From Ischnura elegans (lineage: Eukaryota; Arthropoda; Insecta; Odonata; Coenagrionidae): a stretch of 64,000 nucleotides of DNA. Both the position numbers and the translations under genes were made by a program. Below the pieces are notes generated by a model. It was not told the DNA's origin, did no database searches, and was given only the letters and a program-made list of their open reading frames with translations. The first letter of the stretch is position 1. Every line of letters starts with the position of its first letter. The stretch spans positions 992,001 to 1,056,000 of the forward strand of contig NC_060252.1 of NCBI RefSeq assembly GCF_921293095.1. The letters are read 5' to 3'. This document shows, in pieces, positions 1 to 10,617 of the stretch.

Positions 1-1009
1 GAGGGGTGAGGGAGGAATCCTTCCACTTGCACGGACATGAGACACACGGAAATGAGAAAAGGGGAGGGATTCCCTTAGAACACTTGTTGCTAGTGTCGAT
101 AATTCATTCGTTGTAAGTGTCACCCTTTCATCACCGAGAGTCGGAATATAGTAGTGAAGGAATTTATTGAGAAGGGCTGTGAAGGAAGGAGGTGAAGCCA
201 GTATGACTTCAGGAAGTGCAAAGAGAGGAAAAGAAACGAAAATAACGGAACGACTAACTTACATACCACCGATTTGGAGAGGCAAATACTTCCGGCCAAG
301 TTGCTAGACGACCTCTCACGATGATCACTCCGCCTGGAACGACCCCTCGTCCGACGCGTCCCCTTGGCAGGACGACTCATCGCCCGCACAAGTCTGCGAC
401 AGCGGCGACCTCCCCTGTCGCCCAGCTAATTAACCCCTTGCGCCGTAATGGCGAGACTAGCTCGTCATGAACTTTCGACGCCAAATCGCGCGACGACGAG
501 TGTATCTCGTCGTCGGATTTTCATAATTTTAGCACTATTTAGAGGAACAATACACTTATTTTGAAAGCTTAAAAACGATAAAACATGCTTAGTAAACATA
601 AATAATTCATATTTCATGAAACATAATGCATTGAAAGGATTAAAATGATTTTATTCGAGTAGCGATAGCTGTGTTCTCCACGCTTAGTAATCACATTTTA
701 TTTCACCGTAGTACGTTGATTAAAAGTTACAAAATATCATTTCATCACCTTCCATTTAAAAGAGAACAATAGGAAAAAAATACATAGCTAATAGAAGCAC
801 GGTATTCGGAAAATTAATCGAAGGCCTTAAAAAAAACCTATTCAGCGGATGCACGTGACCCGTCACAGTGTGTCGAAGACTAAAATTTTGCCCCTCTGAC
901 GAAATAAAAGAAGATGCGGTAACTTTGTGATTCCACATGCATTTATTTATAGATTCATTTGCTTCCATCGCCCCGAAAACAGCACTGTTTTTCCTTAAAA
1001 TCGGAGGGT
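1..1009. other. No gene recognised
   Basis: AT-rich DNA with a GC-rich patch at about 330-520. A perfect 10-bp stem with a 5-nt loop lies at 491-515 (CGACGACGAG, TGTAT, CTCGTCGTCG). The short open frames on the minus strand look like no protein I know. No promoter or RNA gene could be supported. Confidence 0.6.
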
Positions 1010-1140
1010 TTTCAACAATTAAAATAGGACAATCACAAACAACCACGCCCTAGTTAGGAGTAACCTCTCCAGGCGGGCCTCGAACCCGCGACCTTCAGTG
1101 TGGCAGGCGAAGACCGCACCCCGCCTCCATCGAGGCCGGC
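1010..1140 (-). mobile_element. tRNA-derived SINE, partial
   Basis: Read on the minus strand, 1140 to 1061 is a degenerate tRNA-like head. It has a GGCGGGGT segment in the box A position, then CTTCGCCTGCCA, then a strong box B (GGGTTCGAGGCCCGCC). The same order and spacing occurs in the plus-strand SINE at 39922, so the two are copies of one family. The tRNA-unrelated body (TTACTCCTAACTAGGGCGTGG) can be aligned to about 1010; the A-rich tail is not clear. It is not a functional tRNA, because the acceptor arms do not pair. No target duplication was found. Confidence 0.7.
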
Positions 1141-1879
1141 AAAATTACTCAAATTACCTGGGTTACGAAGAGGAATTCCATCACAATAAGAAACAAAGTA
1201 TACCAGTGCGTCTTATCGGAATACGTGTAATTGATAAAAGCTTACTACTTCAAATTCGAGATCCTCTGAATAAATTGAAATGCAATTGGAGGGTCATTGC
1301 TTTTTACTCAATGCGATTATCAAAATTTACGAATTCAATTCTGGGACAAACGGAAAGTAGCAAATGTTCCTGCCAATTTCCGCATCCATAGTTGCAATGT
1401 AATAAGGGAAGGGATGAGACAACGATGGCTTTCGCAATTAATGGCCCCAACAGGTTTTGCTGCCATGCGTGAAATTAGTACCAGGGCTTCACCCATCGCC
1501 TGATTCGATCTGCGTGCAAAAGCGTCCGCGGCTAATAACGTGATGACCCTGCGGATAAAGCTTTGTGCTACTGACCGAATGGGCTGAGGCACCCATTCCG
1601 TACGAAACATTTGGACAACAACAAATAAATTATTCCAAGAGCGAGATGGCTCAGGAAAAAGAAACTTGACCCCCTATCCTTAATAATTCAACTTCGCACG
1701 CGTGCAGCTTATTGTTGGATGGCATTTACCCTCACATATCCCTTCCAATTTGCAAAATCAGCAACATTTCTGAATTGACAACTGTGATAGTGACTGATGA
1801 GTAAAATATGAAATAATTCTTCTCTGGCGAATCAATTACGTTAATTCTTCTCGAGATTTCGACCGTTTTAATTCGTTTT
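1141..1879. other. No gene recognised
   Basis: Unique-looking AT-rich sequence. Overlapping short open frames near 1335-1610 on both strands show no recognisable domain and no coding-like composition. Confidence 0.5.
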
Positions 1880-1935
1880 GTATTACCAACGTTTCAATTT
1901 ACGACTCGCTCATCGTCATCAGGGTTCTCAATTCT
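1880..1935 (-). repeat. Solo arm with hammerhead-like motif
   Basis: On the minus strand this reads CCCTGATGACGATGAGCGAG, a short spacer, then GAAACGTTGG. It has CTGATGA at 1916-1922 and GAAAC at 1891-1895. The order matches the arms of the fold-back elements at 7807 and 29640 (CTGATGACGATGG, then GAAACGTCGG). Only one arm is visible and the stem between the blocks is largely lost, so this is a decayed solo terminal-repeat fragment. No target duplication was seen. Confidence 0.55.
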
Positions 1936-4183
1936 AGCCATTAGCTACAGCTCAGATGGATAATTGATAATCCAGTCATTCTTAAAGGTAGTAACATCAA
2001 ACCAAATGATCCGTCAAAAAATGTGCATTTTCCTCTTTCATACAGACAATCTGAACTAATTGCCATTTTATGCTGCAAAATGAAATTTTCTTCATAATGC
2101 TGCCACTTTAGTTATGATTAGGAATAAGAAATAGTTATCTTTTAAACAACAAGTATTTAAGTCGTATTTTTCCCAGATATTACGCTTAGTTAGAAGGTGT
2201 TAACAACAGCAAAACCTTCCGTATTCTTGTCAAGTCAAAACTCGTTATTGCTTATGGCGACCATTTATTGCATTTAAAGTTAGTGGGTTATCCTTCGATT
2301 GGTCTCATAGGCAGAAGGCGTAAAGCGGATATGAATTGTGACTTTATCTCTCCCTTCTCATTTTGAAAAATCGCAGAGAATCCCGCATACCTTCCCCTCA
2401 AAGAAGGACGCCACAGGGGCATGGTTCCAAGTCCAATTCGACCGACGAAGAAGTGCAATCTAATTTATTCTTCGGAGCACGGGCCTCTGAAAAATCCTCC
2501 GAAAATTTTTTACCTTCAACCTAGTCCAGACAGATTCAGCTAAGAGTTTGAGGGTGGAATGGACTTCACTATTAAAATATAGCAAACGCCCTAAAAATCG
2601 ACACATGTTTTCGGATGATTTGCTCCTTTTATTATCAACACCTCTTATTGTACTATACACAAAGTTCTTATTAAGTACAAATTTATTATTTGTACGTCTT
2701 TGAAAACATTTTTTGCATCTTAAATATCCGTTGTAATATTGATGAACATTTACTAGCTTTATCGATCTCGTATCCATAACACATGTTAATGAGGGAAAAG
2801 TGTTCCATTTGCCTCTAATTCCAGCTCCGAAAATCCTAAAAAAAAATAGAAGTTAAATAGCTATTTTGCGAAAAAACAGTTTTATCGAGCTGTATTATGC
2901 TAGCTCTGTAATAGTCCTGATGCACAACTGAAATGACAAATTAAAAAAAAAAACAGAGGAAACTAACTTTTAGTTCAACAAACCCCCAAAATGATTGTGA
3001 CAAAATGAATTTTATTTGTTCACCCATTATAAGCCAACGTTGCTTCTAAGTAACATCAAAAATATACATATTATCAGCTCTATTCAGGAAAGATTTCAAC
3101 TGCGTGTTACTTTGTGCTGTAAAAATCAATGGCGAAATATGTAACTGCCACAATAATTGTGATTGAGTAGAAAATGTTCACATTTTTATAATGAAAAGCA
3201 TTGAAATTTAATTTCTCTCAGAAGCAACAATGGGTTAGAAAGGGTTAATTCTTCTATCCACGTCGTTACCAATTATTACCCATAAAATCTCTTTTAAGAA
3301 ACTAGAGGAATTCTTTAAAACAAATCAAGACGGAGAAATACTTTGAAAGAGAAAGGAAAAATACATTGAAGGTAAATGAAAGCAAACATATTGTGCGAAT
3401 ATCATAAGAAAGAACCACTCGCTTCGGAGTCAAAGGACAGAGACGGGTAGGAGAGGAAGGACTGTCCGACTCAAAAACATCTTCTCGTGGGAATATGGAG
3501 CGGAGGAGGGGAAGCGGTGGAACCCAAGGGAGAGACAGCTCTTCTCATGTCCGGAAGAAATCCACTCGTGAAGAAATTCGAAACGACGCGACGATCCGAC
3601 GCTATGTGAAAGAACGGGCAGACGGGGAGAGAGGGAGAAACAAGAGATAAAATCAAAGAGGGAATGCTCACTCGAGTCGTCGTTGTTTGAGTGACCTATG
3701 GAGTGGTGGTGGATATGATCGGAGGTACGGGAATAGAGGATGTGCCCAGGGGAAATTAGTGCTCGGAGCCGCCAGACTTGACAGAGCAGACCTTGGTGTG
3801 GCTATTAGAAGTGCTTTCAAAGGCTTTCCACGATAATGAAACAATTACGCAGTGCTACTCTAAAAGTTTCTTCAAAGAATTTCCTCTCGATTCGGGTGAG
3901 GTAATTAGTAATAGCGTTGAAAATTAAGCATGGTCAAATGTGAAATTATTCGGTCACGTAATAGCAACATAATAACTCGACAATGAAAAGGAAAAGACAG
4001 GCTTTTCAAGGTTTTTGAACAAAAAATTAGATTTAGTGTGTTTTCAAATTTCCGCGACAATCTTTAAATAACCTTCTTTCGAATTACGTCATTCATTCTC
4101 CCTAAAGTGGTGAACCAGATTCTTCAGATTTGTATAGAAATAATGCATTAACACAAAGGTTATTCGTGAATTACGCAACAAAT
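1936..4183. other. No gene recognised
   Basis: Mostly AT-rich. A purine-rich, GC-richer block at 3420-3720 contains GAGAGGAAGG-type low complexity. The 105-residue minus-strand open frame at 2460-2777 has no recognisable domain and I do not support it as a gene. Confidence 0.5.
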
Positions 4184-4194
4184 AGCATTATAAA

Positions 4195-4485
4195 TTCGTG
4201 GATGATTACTCGGGAATTCCACCGGGTCAGATTCTCCAACGCGTGTCGAATCTTGGAAATGGTCCGCCTTATATACACGGATGACGGCGGCGACAAACGG
4301 GGCAAGAGTTACGTGATACCGCCGTCATCTGTATGCAAGGAAGTCATTTCCCAAGATTCCCTGACATGCCCTGATCAAGATGAACAACTCGTACAACGTC
4401 GGCTGAGATGGAGAGCCTGACCCGGTAGAATGCCCGAGTAACCTTCCTCGATTCTACACTCCGGGAAAGCCAGCAATCATTCTTC
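4195..4485 (+). repeat. Fold-back element, old copy (family 1)
   Basis: A diverged inverted repeat. CTCGGGAATTCCACCGGGTC near 4209 faces GACCCGGTAGAATGCCCGAG near 4418-4440; closer in, AATCTTGGAAATG pairs with CATTTCCCAAGATT and ATGACGGCGG with CCGCCGTCAT. The right half follows the family-1 order: CCTGATCAAGATG, AACGTCGG, AGATGGAGAGCCT, then a tail like that of the 29640 copy (CCGGGAAAGCC, then CATTCTTC). It is flanked by AGCATTATAAA (4184-4194) and AGCATCATAAA (4486-4496), a 10/11-matching target duplication. Divergence between arms marks it as older than the 7807 and 29640 copies. Confidence 0.75.
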
Positions 4486-4496
4486 AGCATCATAAA

Positions 4497-4969
4497 CCAT
4501 TGTTAATTCATAATAATTTAGAATAGGGTAGGAAGCGCTGCTTCATTTTGATGACTCTAAGATAGTTCACAATGAACCGATATCGCAGAACAGACTCTGA
4601 AAGAAATTGTTGTCACTCTACGCAATAGGAAATAAATTGATCAAAGCGGTGAAATCAGTTGACAAAGGAGTATGGCATAGAGTACCGTAGCATACCGTAG
4701 CACGTTATATTTTATTGCTTACTTATATAAGTTTTGTGTAATGATAATTTTACTCTTTATTGCTGTTTATAATCCTACATTTTATAAATGCTTAATCATA
4801 TTTCCATTTTTAAATTTTTATAATGACTACAGGTACAAAATTTTTGCATTGCTTCTCATTGCCATCTAGTTAACATAATTATGTTTGGTCGCGAAATTCC
4901 TATTATTTCACTACAATTAATCATAGAGTAAATGAGAAGGATTTAAGGCATTATTTTTATTCAATATAT
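4497..4969. other. No gene recognised
   Basis: AT-rich spacer between the fold-back element and a LINE tail. Nothing recognisable. Confidence 0.6.
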
Positions 4970-5495
4970 AAGCGAATTGCACTAGCAAAGGAGGCGTTCA
5001 TGAACAGGAAGGAGCTTCTTAGAGGATCGTTATGTAAGAGTTTAAAGAAAAGGTTAGTGAAGAGTTTGATTTGGAGTGTAGCTCTCTACGGTGCGGAAAC
5101 GTGGACACTGAGGAAAGAAGACGAGAGAAGATTGGAGGCGTTCGAGATGTGGGTATGGAGAAGAATGGAGAGGGTGAAATAGACGGAGAGGATAAGGAAC
5201 GACGAAGTGCTGGATATGGTGGGTGAGGAGAGGCAGCTTTTGGATGAGATACGGAGGAGACAGAAGGTATGGATGGAGCGAGTACTTAGCGGGGAGGGGA
5301 TGTTGAAAATGGTGTTAGAGGGTAGAATGTTAGGGAAACGAGGGAGGGGAAGGAAAAGAGTAGGATTTTTGGATAGATTGAAGGGGAGTAGGCCTTATAG
5401 TGAATTGAAGAAGGCGGTAATGGAAGGAAAGGAAGGCTCCCAGATCACTTCTTTAGTACTCCATGCAAACCTACCTTAATCGGTAGAATACATTA
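4970..5495 (+). pseudogene. RTE-like LINE, 3' end of reverse transcriptase ORF
   Basis: The frame reads RIALAKEAF, then SLIWSVALYGAETWTLRK, then FEMWVWRRMERVK, a TAG stop at 5180-5182, then TERIRNDEVLDMVGEERQLL, then RMLGKRGRGRKR and a final stop at 5477. This order (LYGAETW, W.WRRM....W..R..NEEVL, GKRGRGR) is the C-terminal region of reverse transcriptases from RTE-type and related non-LTR retrotransposons. It lies downstream of the catalytic domain, so this copy is 5'-truncated at about 4970 and cannot act. One in-frame stop breaks it, probably where tryptophan stood. The 3' tail CCTTAATCGGTAGAATACAT precedes AT-rich DNA. Three more tails of the family lie at 6030, 6470 and 30970. Confidence 0.88.
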
Positions 5496-6029
5496 ATAAT
5501 AATTAGAATTACTTTTATGTTTTCTTAGCCCTAATTACGTTTTTGTGCAATATCTGAACGAAAATATGGTATGTGTATGCTATACTTAATGACTAATATA
5601 TTTCACCATATATCTTGTGATCACCATAATTTAATATTTTACTTATTTAGGAAAAGTAATCGTGATACGCTAATCTTTTTTTTTCTAAAAGATCAAATAA
5701 AAATCCATAGATAAATCAATTTATGACCAAATAATAAAAACCTTTTCTGGCACAATTCTCTAGGCAATTAAAATTAAAAATATAACATCGAAGTATAACT
5801 ATAAAATTAAAAAATGGGAGCATACAGCAATAAGAAGGGAGAGGAGAAAAATCATATAAAATTTTACAGATAATTTTATTAATAACATACCATCAAAATT
5901 AATTTAATTTATTTACAATTTCTGCGAATTCGTTCGACAACTGTAGTTTCATTCATGTTTACGCTCGCACAACGCTTCCAGATTTTTTAGTACATGGTAA
6001 GTTTCGGGGCACTAATGAAGAGAACTGCC
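5496..6029. other. No gene recognised
   Basis: Very AT-rich spacer between two RTE-like LINE tails. No supported feature. Confidence 0.6.
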
Positions 6030-6245
6030 TGAAGGCGATTGATGAGGGTTTGCTCAAGATTTGGGAAAGAGAAGTGGAGAGAGAGAAAAATGCGCGAAGA
6101 AGTGCAGGACATGGGGAGAGAGGAGAGGAAATTAGCAGATGAGATACGCAGGAGTCGGTAGGCTTGGATGGATTGAACGAGTGTTGATTGGGGAGGGAGT
6201 GATGAAAACAGTGTTACAAGGGTAAACGAGGGTGAGGATGGGGGA
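6030..6245 (+). pseudogene. RTE-like LINE tail, second copy
   Basis: Aligns to the 4970 copy: GAAGGCGATTGATGAGG, then GAAGAAGTGCAGGACATGG, then GATGAGATACGCAGGAG, then AACGAGTGTTGATTGGGG. It corresponds to the EVLDMVGEERQLLDEIRRR...WMERVLSGEG part. Frameshifts and stops are frequent, so it is only a DNA fossil. It is older than the 4970 copy, judging by divergence. Confidence 0.8.
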
Positions 6246-6469
6246 GCCATATTTACGTTGAGACGCATTGCTGGGGATTCTGTCCACCGTGTGTTAACTT
6301 CATACGGTATCGTCTATCGTCTATTAACGACTACCTCATGCCTGCCGATTCTCAGACTTTAATTCTATTCCTGCGGAGTCTCGTTTGCTAGCCACTTTGT
6401 GTTAGGTGCATTCTTCATCCTCGAATGAATAGACCTTTTGATACATTATGGTGGCTAGTATATGATAAG

Positions 6470-6705
6470 AGGACGAAAGTAGAGCAGGTTAAGTATAAAG
6501 AAGAGATTATGAGTTTATTAACTTACAAATAAGGATAGAAAAAAATTCTGAAGCGAATACTTGGCGGTGAAAGGATGTCGAAAAACGTTTTAGGGAGAAG
6601 AATGTTCGGTAAACGAAGAAGAAAAAGAAAAGATTTTTAGATAAGTGAAAGGGAGTAGACTTTACGCTGAAGAAGAGAGATCACAATGCCGACTCACTCG
6701 AGGAA
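6470..6705 (+). pseudogene. RTE-like LINE tail, third copy
   Basis: Matches the same LINE tail (CTGAAGCGAATACTTGGCGG, GTAGACTTTACGCTGAAG) but is more diverged. It covers the WMERVLSGEG to DRLKGSRPYSELKK part. It might be a displaced part of the 6030 copy rather than a separate insertion. Confidence 0.65.
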
Positions 6706-6924
6706 ATCAAAGGAGAATGATGCCTGATTTGAACCATTATTTTATTCTCCTGCACGTTGCCATGAAAAGTGATTCCACATCAAAAATAAGTGTAGTCTTA
6801 TATACTTAATGGCTTCCATTTCCATATACTAGTTTTATATTTGCGAAATGTTACTTTTGAAATGATTTAAATGGAAAAACACCAAACAAAGGCCTCAAAT
6901 GGGAAACCAGTTTCATTCATGTCA

Positions 6925-7156
6925 TATCAGAACCCCGCTATATTTTCAATTCCAACAGAAGCGATACATTAAATTTTCCGAGCCGATAGGTATGGGAATT
7001 CGTTTTTCCCCTAACAATAAAGGACTTGGAAACAATAAATGCTTGGTGGAAATTCGTTACAGAATTTCCTTCATATTTTTTACCGTCTGATATCCTTACA
7101 CCTCCCGCCACTCGCCCATTGAAACGGATTTCAGGGTATTGTGTGCATGTAGATGT
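6925..7156 (+). pseudogene. CR1/L2-like LINE 3' fragment
   Basis: The segment TATGGGAATTCGTTTTTCCC, then AAAGGACTTGGAAACAATAA, then TGCTTGGTGG aligns to the end of the reverse transcriptase ORF in the LINE at 56.3-59.6 kb (RNSFFPRTIKDFNKR region). It is followed by the 3' UTR signature (CACCTCCCGCCACTCGCC, CAGGGTATTG, CATGTAGATGTA). It is strongly 5'-truncated, as LINEs often are, and cannot code. Confidence 0.75.
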
Positions 7157-7797
7157 ACAGACTTCATGTAAATCAGGTGGGCAATTATAATTACGTGTAT
7201 GTAGGTGTGCGGTGACGCCAAAAACAATGTTTTTTGAGTCAACTCTGCAACCCGTCCTCAAGATTTAGGATGATGTAAGGAAGGATAAAATTGGCGAAGT
7301 CATCACGCGGATTGTAGTTGATAAGAATGAACAAATAAAGTTTTTCATAAAAAAATTATCATTTCTACTGTTTACATTTATAATGCTGTGTAATGTGATA
7401 AGCTACTGTCTTGGTGGGTAGGCCCTCATCCTCTGCTGGTAATGACTTAAAAAAAAGAAAGTTGAAACAATAAACAGAGAAAATTTGAAAATGAAAGCAA
7501 AAATAATATAGTGAAGGCACAACAATAACAAAACTGATCAAGAAAATATTTTAAAACTCAAAAAAGTTGTATTAACCGCAAAAACCGAGAAAAAATAAAA
7601 ATAATGCTTTGAATTTACTGTTTTTTTTAATCCATTCTGACTCCTTCCGATGCCATTTGTTGGTTAGGCATAGTTCTTATATTCAGTATGCATTGCTTGC
7701 GCTCTAAAGTAGGTCAATTTTCTCGTTCCCTCACATTGGAAAGGTAGCACTGTTCCATTTACACTTGTTTTTACATGAGAGTAATTTGGTGGCAAAT
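7157..7797. other. No gene recognised
   Basis: AT-rich, with A-rich runs at 7440-7610. Small open frames here look accidental. Confidence 0.6.
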
Positions 7798-7806
7798 AGA
7801 TGCATT

Positions 7807-8022
7807 CATGAAGAAAGATCTGAGGTTTTCCCGGCGTATGATGCTGTTGAAGTTTATTCGGGATTGCCACCGGATAAGGTTCTCCATCTCTGCCGACGTT
7901 TCGATGGCCGAGTCGTCCATCGTCATCAGGGCTTGATGACGATGACGATGGACGACTCGGCCATCGAAACGTCGGCAGAGATGGAGAACCTTATCCGGTG
8001 GCAATCCCGAATAAACTTCAAC
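7807..8022 (-). repeat. Fold-back element with hammerhead-like arms (family 1)
   Basis: A near-perfect inverted repeat. The left arm starts CTGTTGAAGTTTATTCGGG near 7843; the right arm ends with its complement at about 8024. Each arm carries a hammerhead-like block: CTGATGA (complement of 7923-7929; TTGATGA at 7933-7939 in the right arm), a segment where CGATGG can pair with CCATCG, GAAAC (7966-7970 on plus, complement of 7898-7902 on minus), then GTC. The left arm runs about 36 nt beyond the paired part (7807-7842), giving polarity; the same extension sits on the right in the 29640 copy, so this copy is reversed. AGATGCATT at 7798-7806 and 8023-8031 is a perfect 9-bp target duplication. Mirror-image open frames across it are an effect of the palindrome, not genes. 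Confidence 0.85.
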
Positions 8023-8189
8023 AGATGCATTGATCTTACACTACTATTGGTAAGTTAGTTAACGATGCTACACAAGCCTATCTTTGAACGCTCACGCGAG
8101 TGACTGCATTGAATTTCCATCGTCGCAAAAAGACATATGAATAATATTCCGCAAGGGATGCAGGTGAATTTTCTATGCTGGAGCCAATA

Positions 8190-8829
8190 AGGTGGTTTCC
8201 TATTATTTTTTATTGCATAAATAGTAAGATTATTACTCCTGGAGTTCGCATTTCACGATTTCAGATTTCTAAATGACGATATCTATTTTTCGCGACTAAA
8301 TGGAAAGAGACAATTTTCAAGCGCGCGAAAATGCGACGGCTAAGTGTAAATGCTGGGAAAACCCTGTGTGATGTCATTCTGGTTCCCGCTGTCGCCGTGT
8401 GAGGTGAGCTTGGGGCGAGGGTATGTGCGCTACTGCGATGCCGGCTGCTAGCAGGTAGCGCTTGGCTTAAATAAGGATTATTTATTATTCCCCTATTTAA
8501 AGAAGGAAACTTTCCGAACTTAGGTCATTTCAATGGGTGATTATTAAGACATGTTTCCCTGAGCTCTGACCCTCATATATGCATTGGTTATGTCAGACTA
8601 TGTAAAACTCCTATCTACTCATACAGAATCTAGGCTCCTGTGACGTCAATAGGAGTGGAATCGCATGTGCGCCAATCTGGCCTTTCTCAAATGAGGTTAA
8701 AAATGACCATTTCCATTCGTCTAAACTGGGATTTGTAAAACCAAATAATATGTCTATTATGAATACACTAATTGTGGGTAAGGAATCGCAATCAATGCAT
8801 TTCGTTTTCTTTGATGAAGTAAACTACCC
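8190..8829 (+). mobile_element. TA-target MITE, copy 1 (640 bp)
   Basis: The ends are AGGTGGTTTCC and GGAAACTACCC (as read on plus), an imperfect terminal inverted repeat, flanked by TA on both sides (8188-8189, 8830-8831). The interior aligns along its whole length with copies at 26295 and 42718: TTACTCCTGGAGT, TTCTGGTTCCCGCTG, GACATGTTTCCCTGAGCTCT, AATCGCAATCAATGC. No transposase is encoded. A TA duplication suggests mobilisation by a Tc1/mariner-type transposase; this is inferred from the target only. Confidence 0.82.
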
Positions 8830-8831
8830 TA

Positions 8832-10617
8832 TTGTGGGGCAGCTTTATTTATTGGAAAACTTGTTTGACCGATGTCACGTGGCAAGGGATGATGGGGAGA
8901 ATTCATAGGGTGGTGGGATGGAGAGAGGGGTGGTGTGGTGAGGGTGGGATAATTGCTTCGGAGGGAGAGGGTGAAGAGGAAAAAGCCCTTTCACTCGACG
9001 GAGGACAGATGAGGGCGGGTGGCAGGGGGTGCAACTCAGGGGGTGCGCTGTCCTGGTATTTCAACCATGACGTAAACAGAGGGGGTGAGTTGGAAACGAC
9101 TCGGGATTATAACGCCATAATTGCACCACAAAAAGGCTTTTTTAAAAATAATCATGGCCTCATTCCAGGATGGAAAAAAAGCCACCGACGTAATATTATT
9201 GACAATGAGCGCCATAAAAAAGTTGAAGTTGCTCAGTTTTCACAAGACAGGCCAGGAGAGCGTGGAGGGTGGGTGGGGGGGAGGATTAGGGGAGGGGGTT
9301 GATTTCATTGAAGGGAATGTAGGTGTGTGCAAAAATGGCGGCTGTGAAAAACAGTTGCCTTCGTGTCTCGTCAACAACACTGAAGTCGAGAAAATCCCCC
9401 GCACAGGGAAGAATACATCATTTAACCAGCAACGTGACACAGAGATTAGAAGAAGACGAGGGCGGCTTAGTCCTCGTCAAAAAAGACATCGCGACATCTT
9501 ATCGTTCAAAGCAGAGGCGACGGCTGATTCATTCGTAAGTAAAATACCATGTCGACCAGTGAGGACGAGGTGTGTTGAGAAAATTGTGGGAGTTTTAGTT
9601 TTTTCTTCCTACATTTACTTATTCGTCTACATCAATGCTGTCGCCCTCAAAATATTCCCCATTAGATATTATGCACTTGTGCCAGCTCCTCTTGCTTATA
9701 CAATCATACATACTCAATTTCGAGGTATGTACACTTTAGCTCTGTAAAATTTCCTTGTCATCTATGCTTATAATATGACAACCCTTAAAGGTTCTCTTTA
9801 CTTTTAGAAGCAGAAAAAGTCACATTGAGCCATGTCTGGTAAGTCGGAGTTGTGAACATGGAGTCTGATGAATCGTTTACATTATTTTTCTTTACCAAAA
9901 ATTCACAAACAAGCAATGAAGTGTGACCTGAAAATCGTCGAGCTCATGAAAATACGTCTATTCTCTGAGGCAGCCACGGACAAAGTAAACAATGAATACA
10001 GCTGATAGTTTATAATACTTCTGAGGCATGAAAACCAGCATAAGGAAAAATATTTATAATCGTACTCTCCAAACCTGTGAACAATTTAGCGCTTTTAATA
10101 TCTACCGCCTGCCGCTTGTATTTTCGTTGTACATCCGATCCCTGCCTTAGGGCTATCGAATTTTCTTACATTAGCTACATACATGTGTCAGCATGTTAAT
10201 AACCCTACTTTTAGCCTATTCGCATTTTCCGTAAGTTTTAGTACTTCCCGTGGTACCGCTAAATCCATTTAGTCACACACATCATGGAAGGGAAGCGTCA
10301 CCATAGTTCCACACCTTCATACTCACTCGATAGGCTACTTCATAGACCGTAGTCTCCTTTCCTGTGTGCGCAGGTATAAAAATATATCATCACTTCTCTA
10401 AAAGTTGGTAACATCGATTTATTTAACGCCGACGAGGCGCCAAATAAGGGACAAGTCGTCTCACTACGCATCGTTTTTTACCTTCTACCATCTTCTGATT
10501 TATATTATCAAAGATAAACGACCTCCTAGCAGCATGCGCGGGATGAATTTTGCTGTGTCAGAGGCGTGGGAGGGGGAGAAGCGAGCGTGGAGGGGAAGGG
10601 ATCGGCCTGCGGCTCTG
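8832..10617. other. Purine-rich stretch and spacer; no gene supported
   Basis: 8880-9310 is strongly G/A-rich low-complexity sequence, which keeps several frames open. The longest, 9121-9747 (208 codons, plus), shows no domain and unremarkable composition. A good consensus splice donor (GTAAGT) at 9535-9540 falls within it, so a host exon is not excluded. A second low-complexity purine patch is at 10555-10605. Confidence 0.45.

Noticed and set aside
7765..8058. Overlapping open frames on both strands with nearly the same protein
   Set aside because: The two frames mirror each other because the DNA is a palindrome; the same pseudo-protein reappears at 29343-29855. Structural effect, not coding.
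8832..9302. 156-codon open frame on plus
   Set aside because: Gly/Glu/Arg-rich translation of a G/A-rich tract; composition explains the openness.
9121..9747. 208-codon open frame on plus
   Set aside because: It runs through purine-rich low-complexity DNA that keeps frames open, has no recognisable domain, and overlaps other open frames. A GTAAGT donor at 9535 alone does not make an exon.
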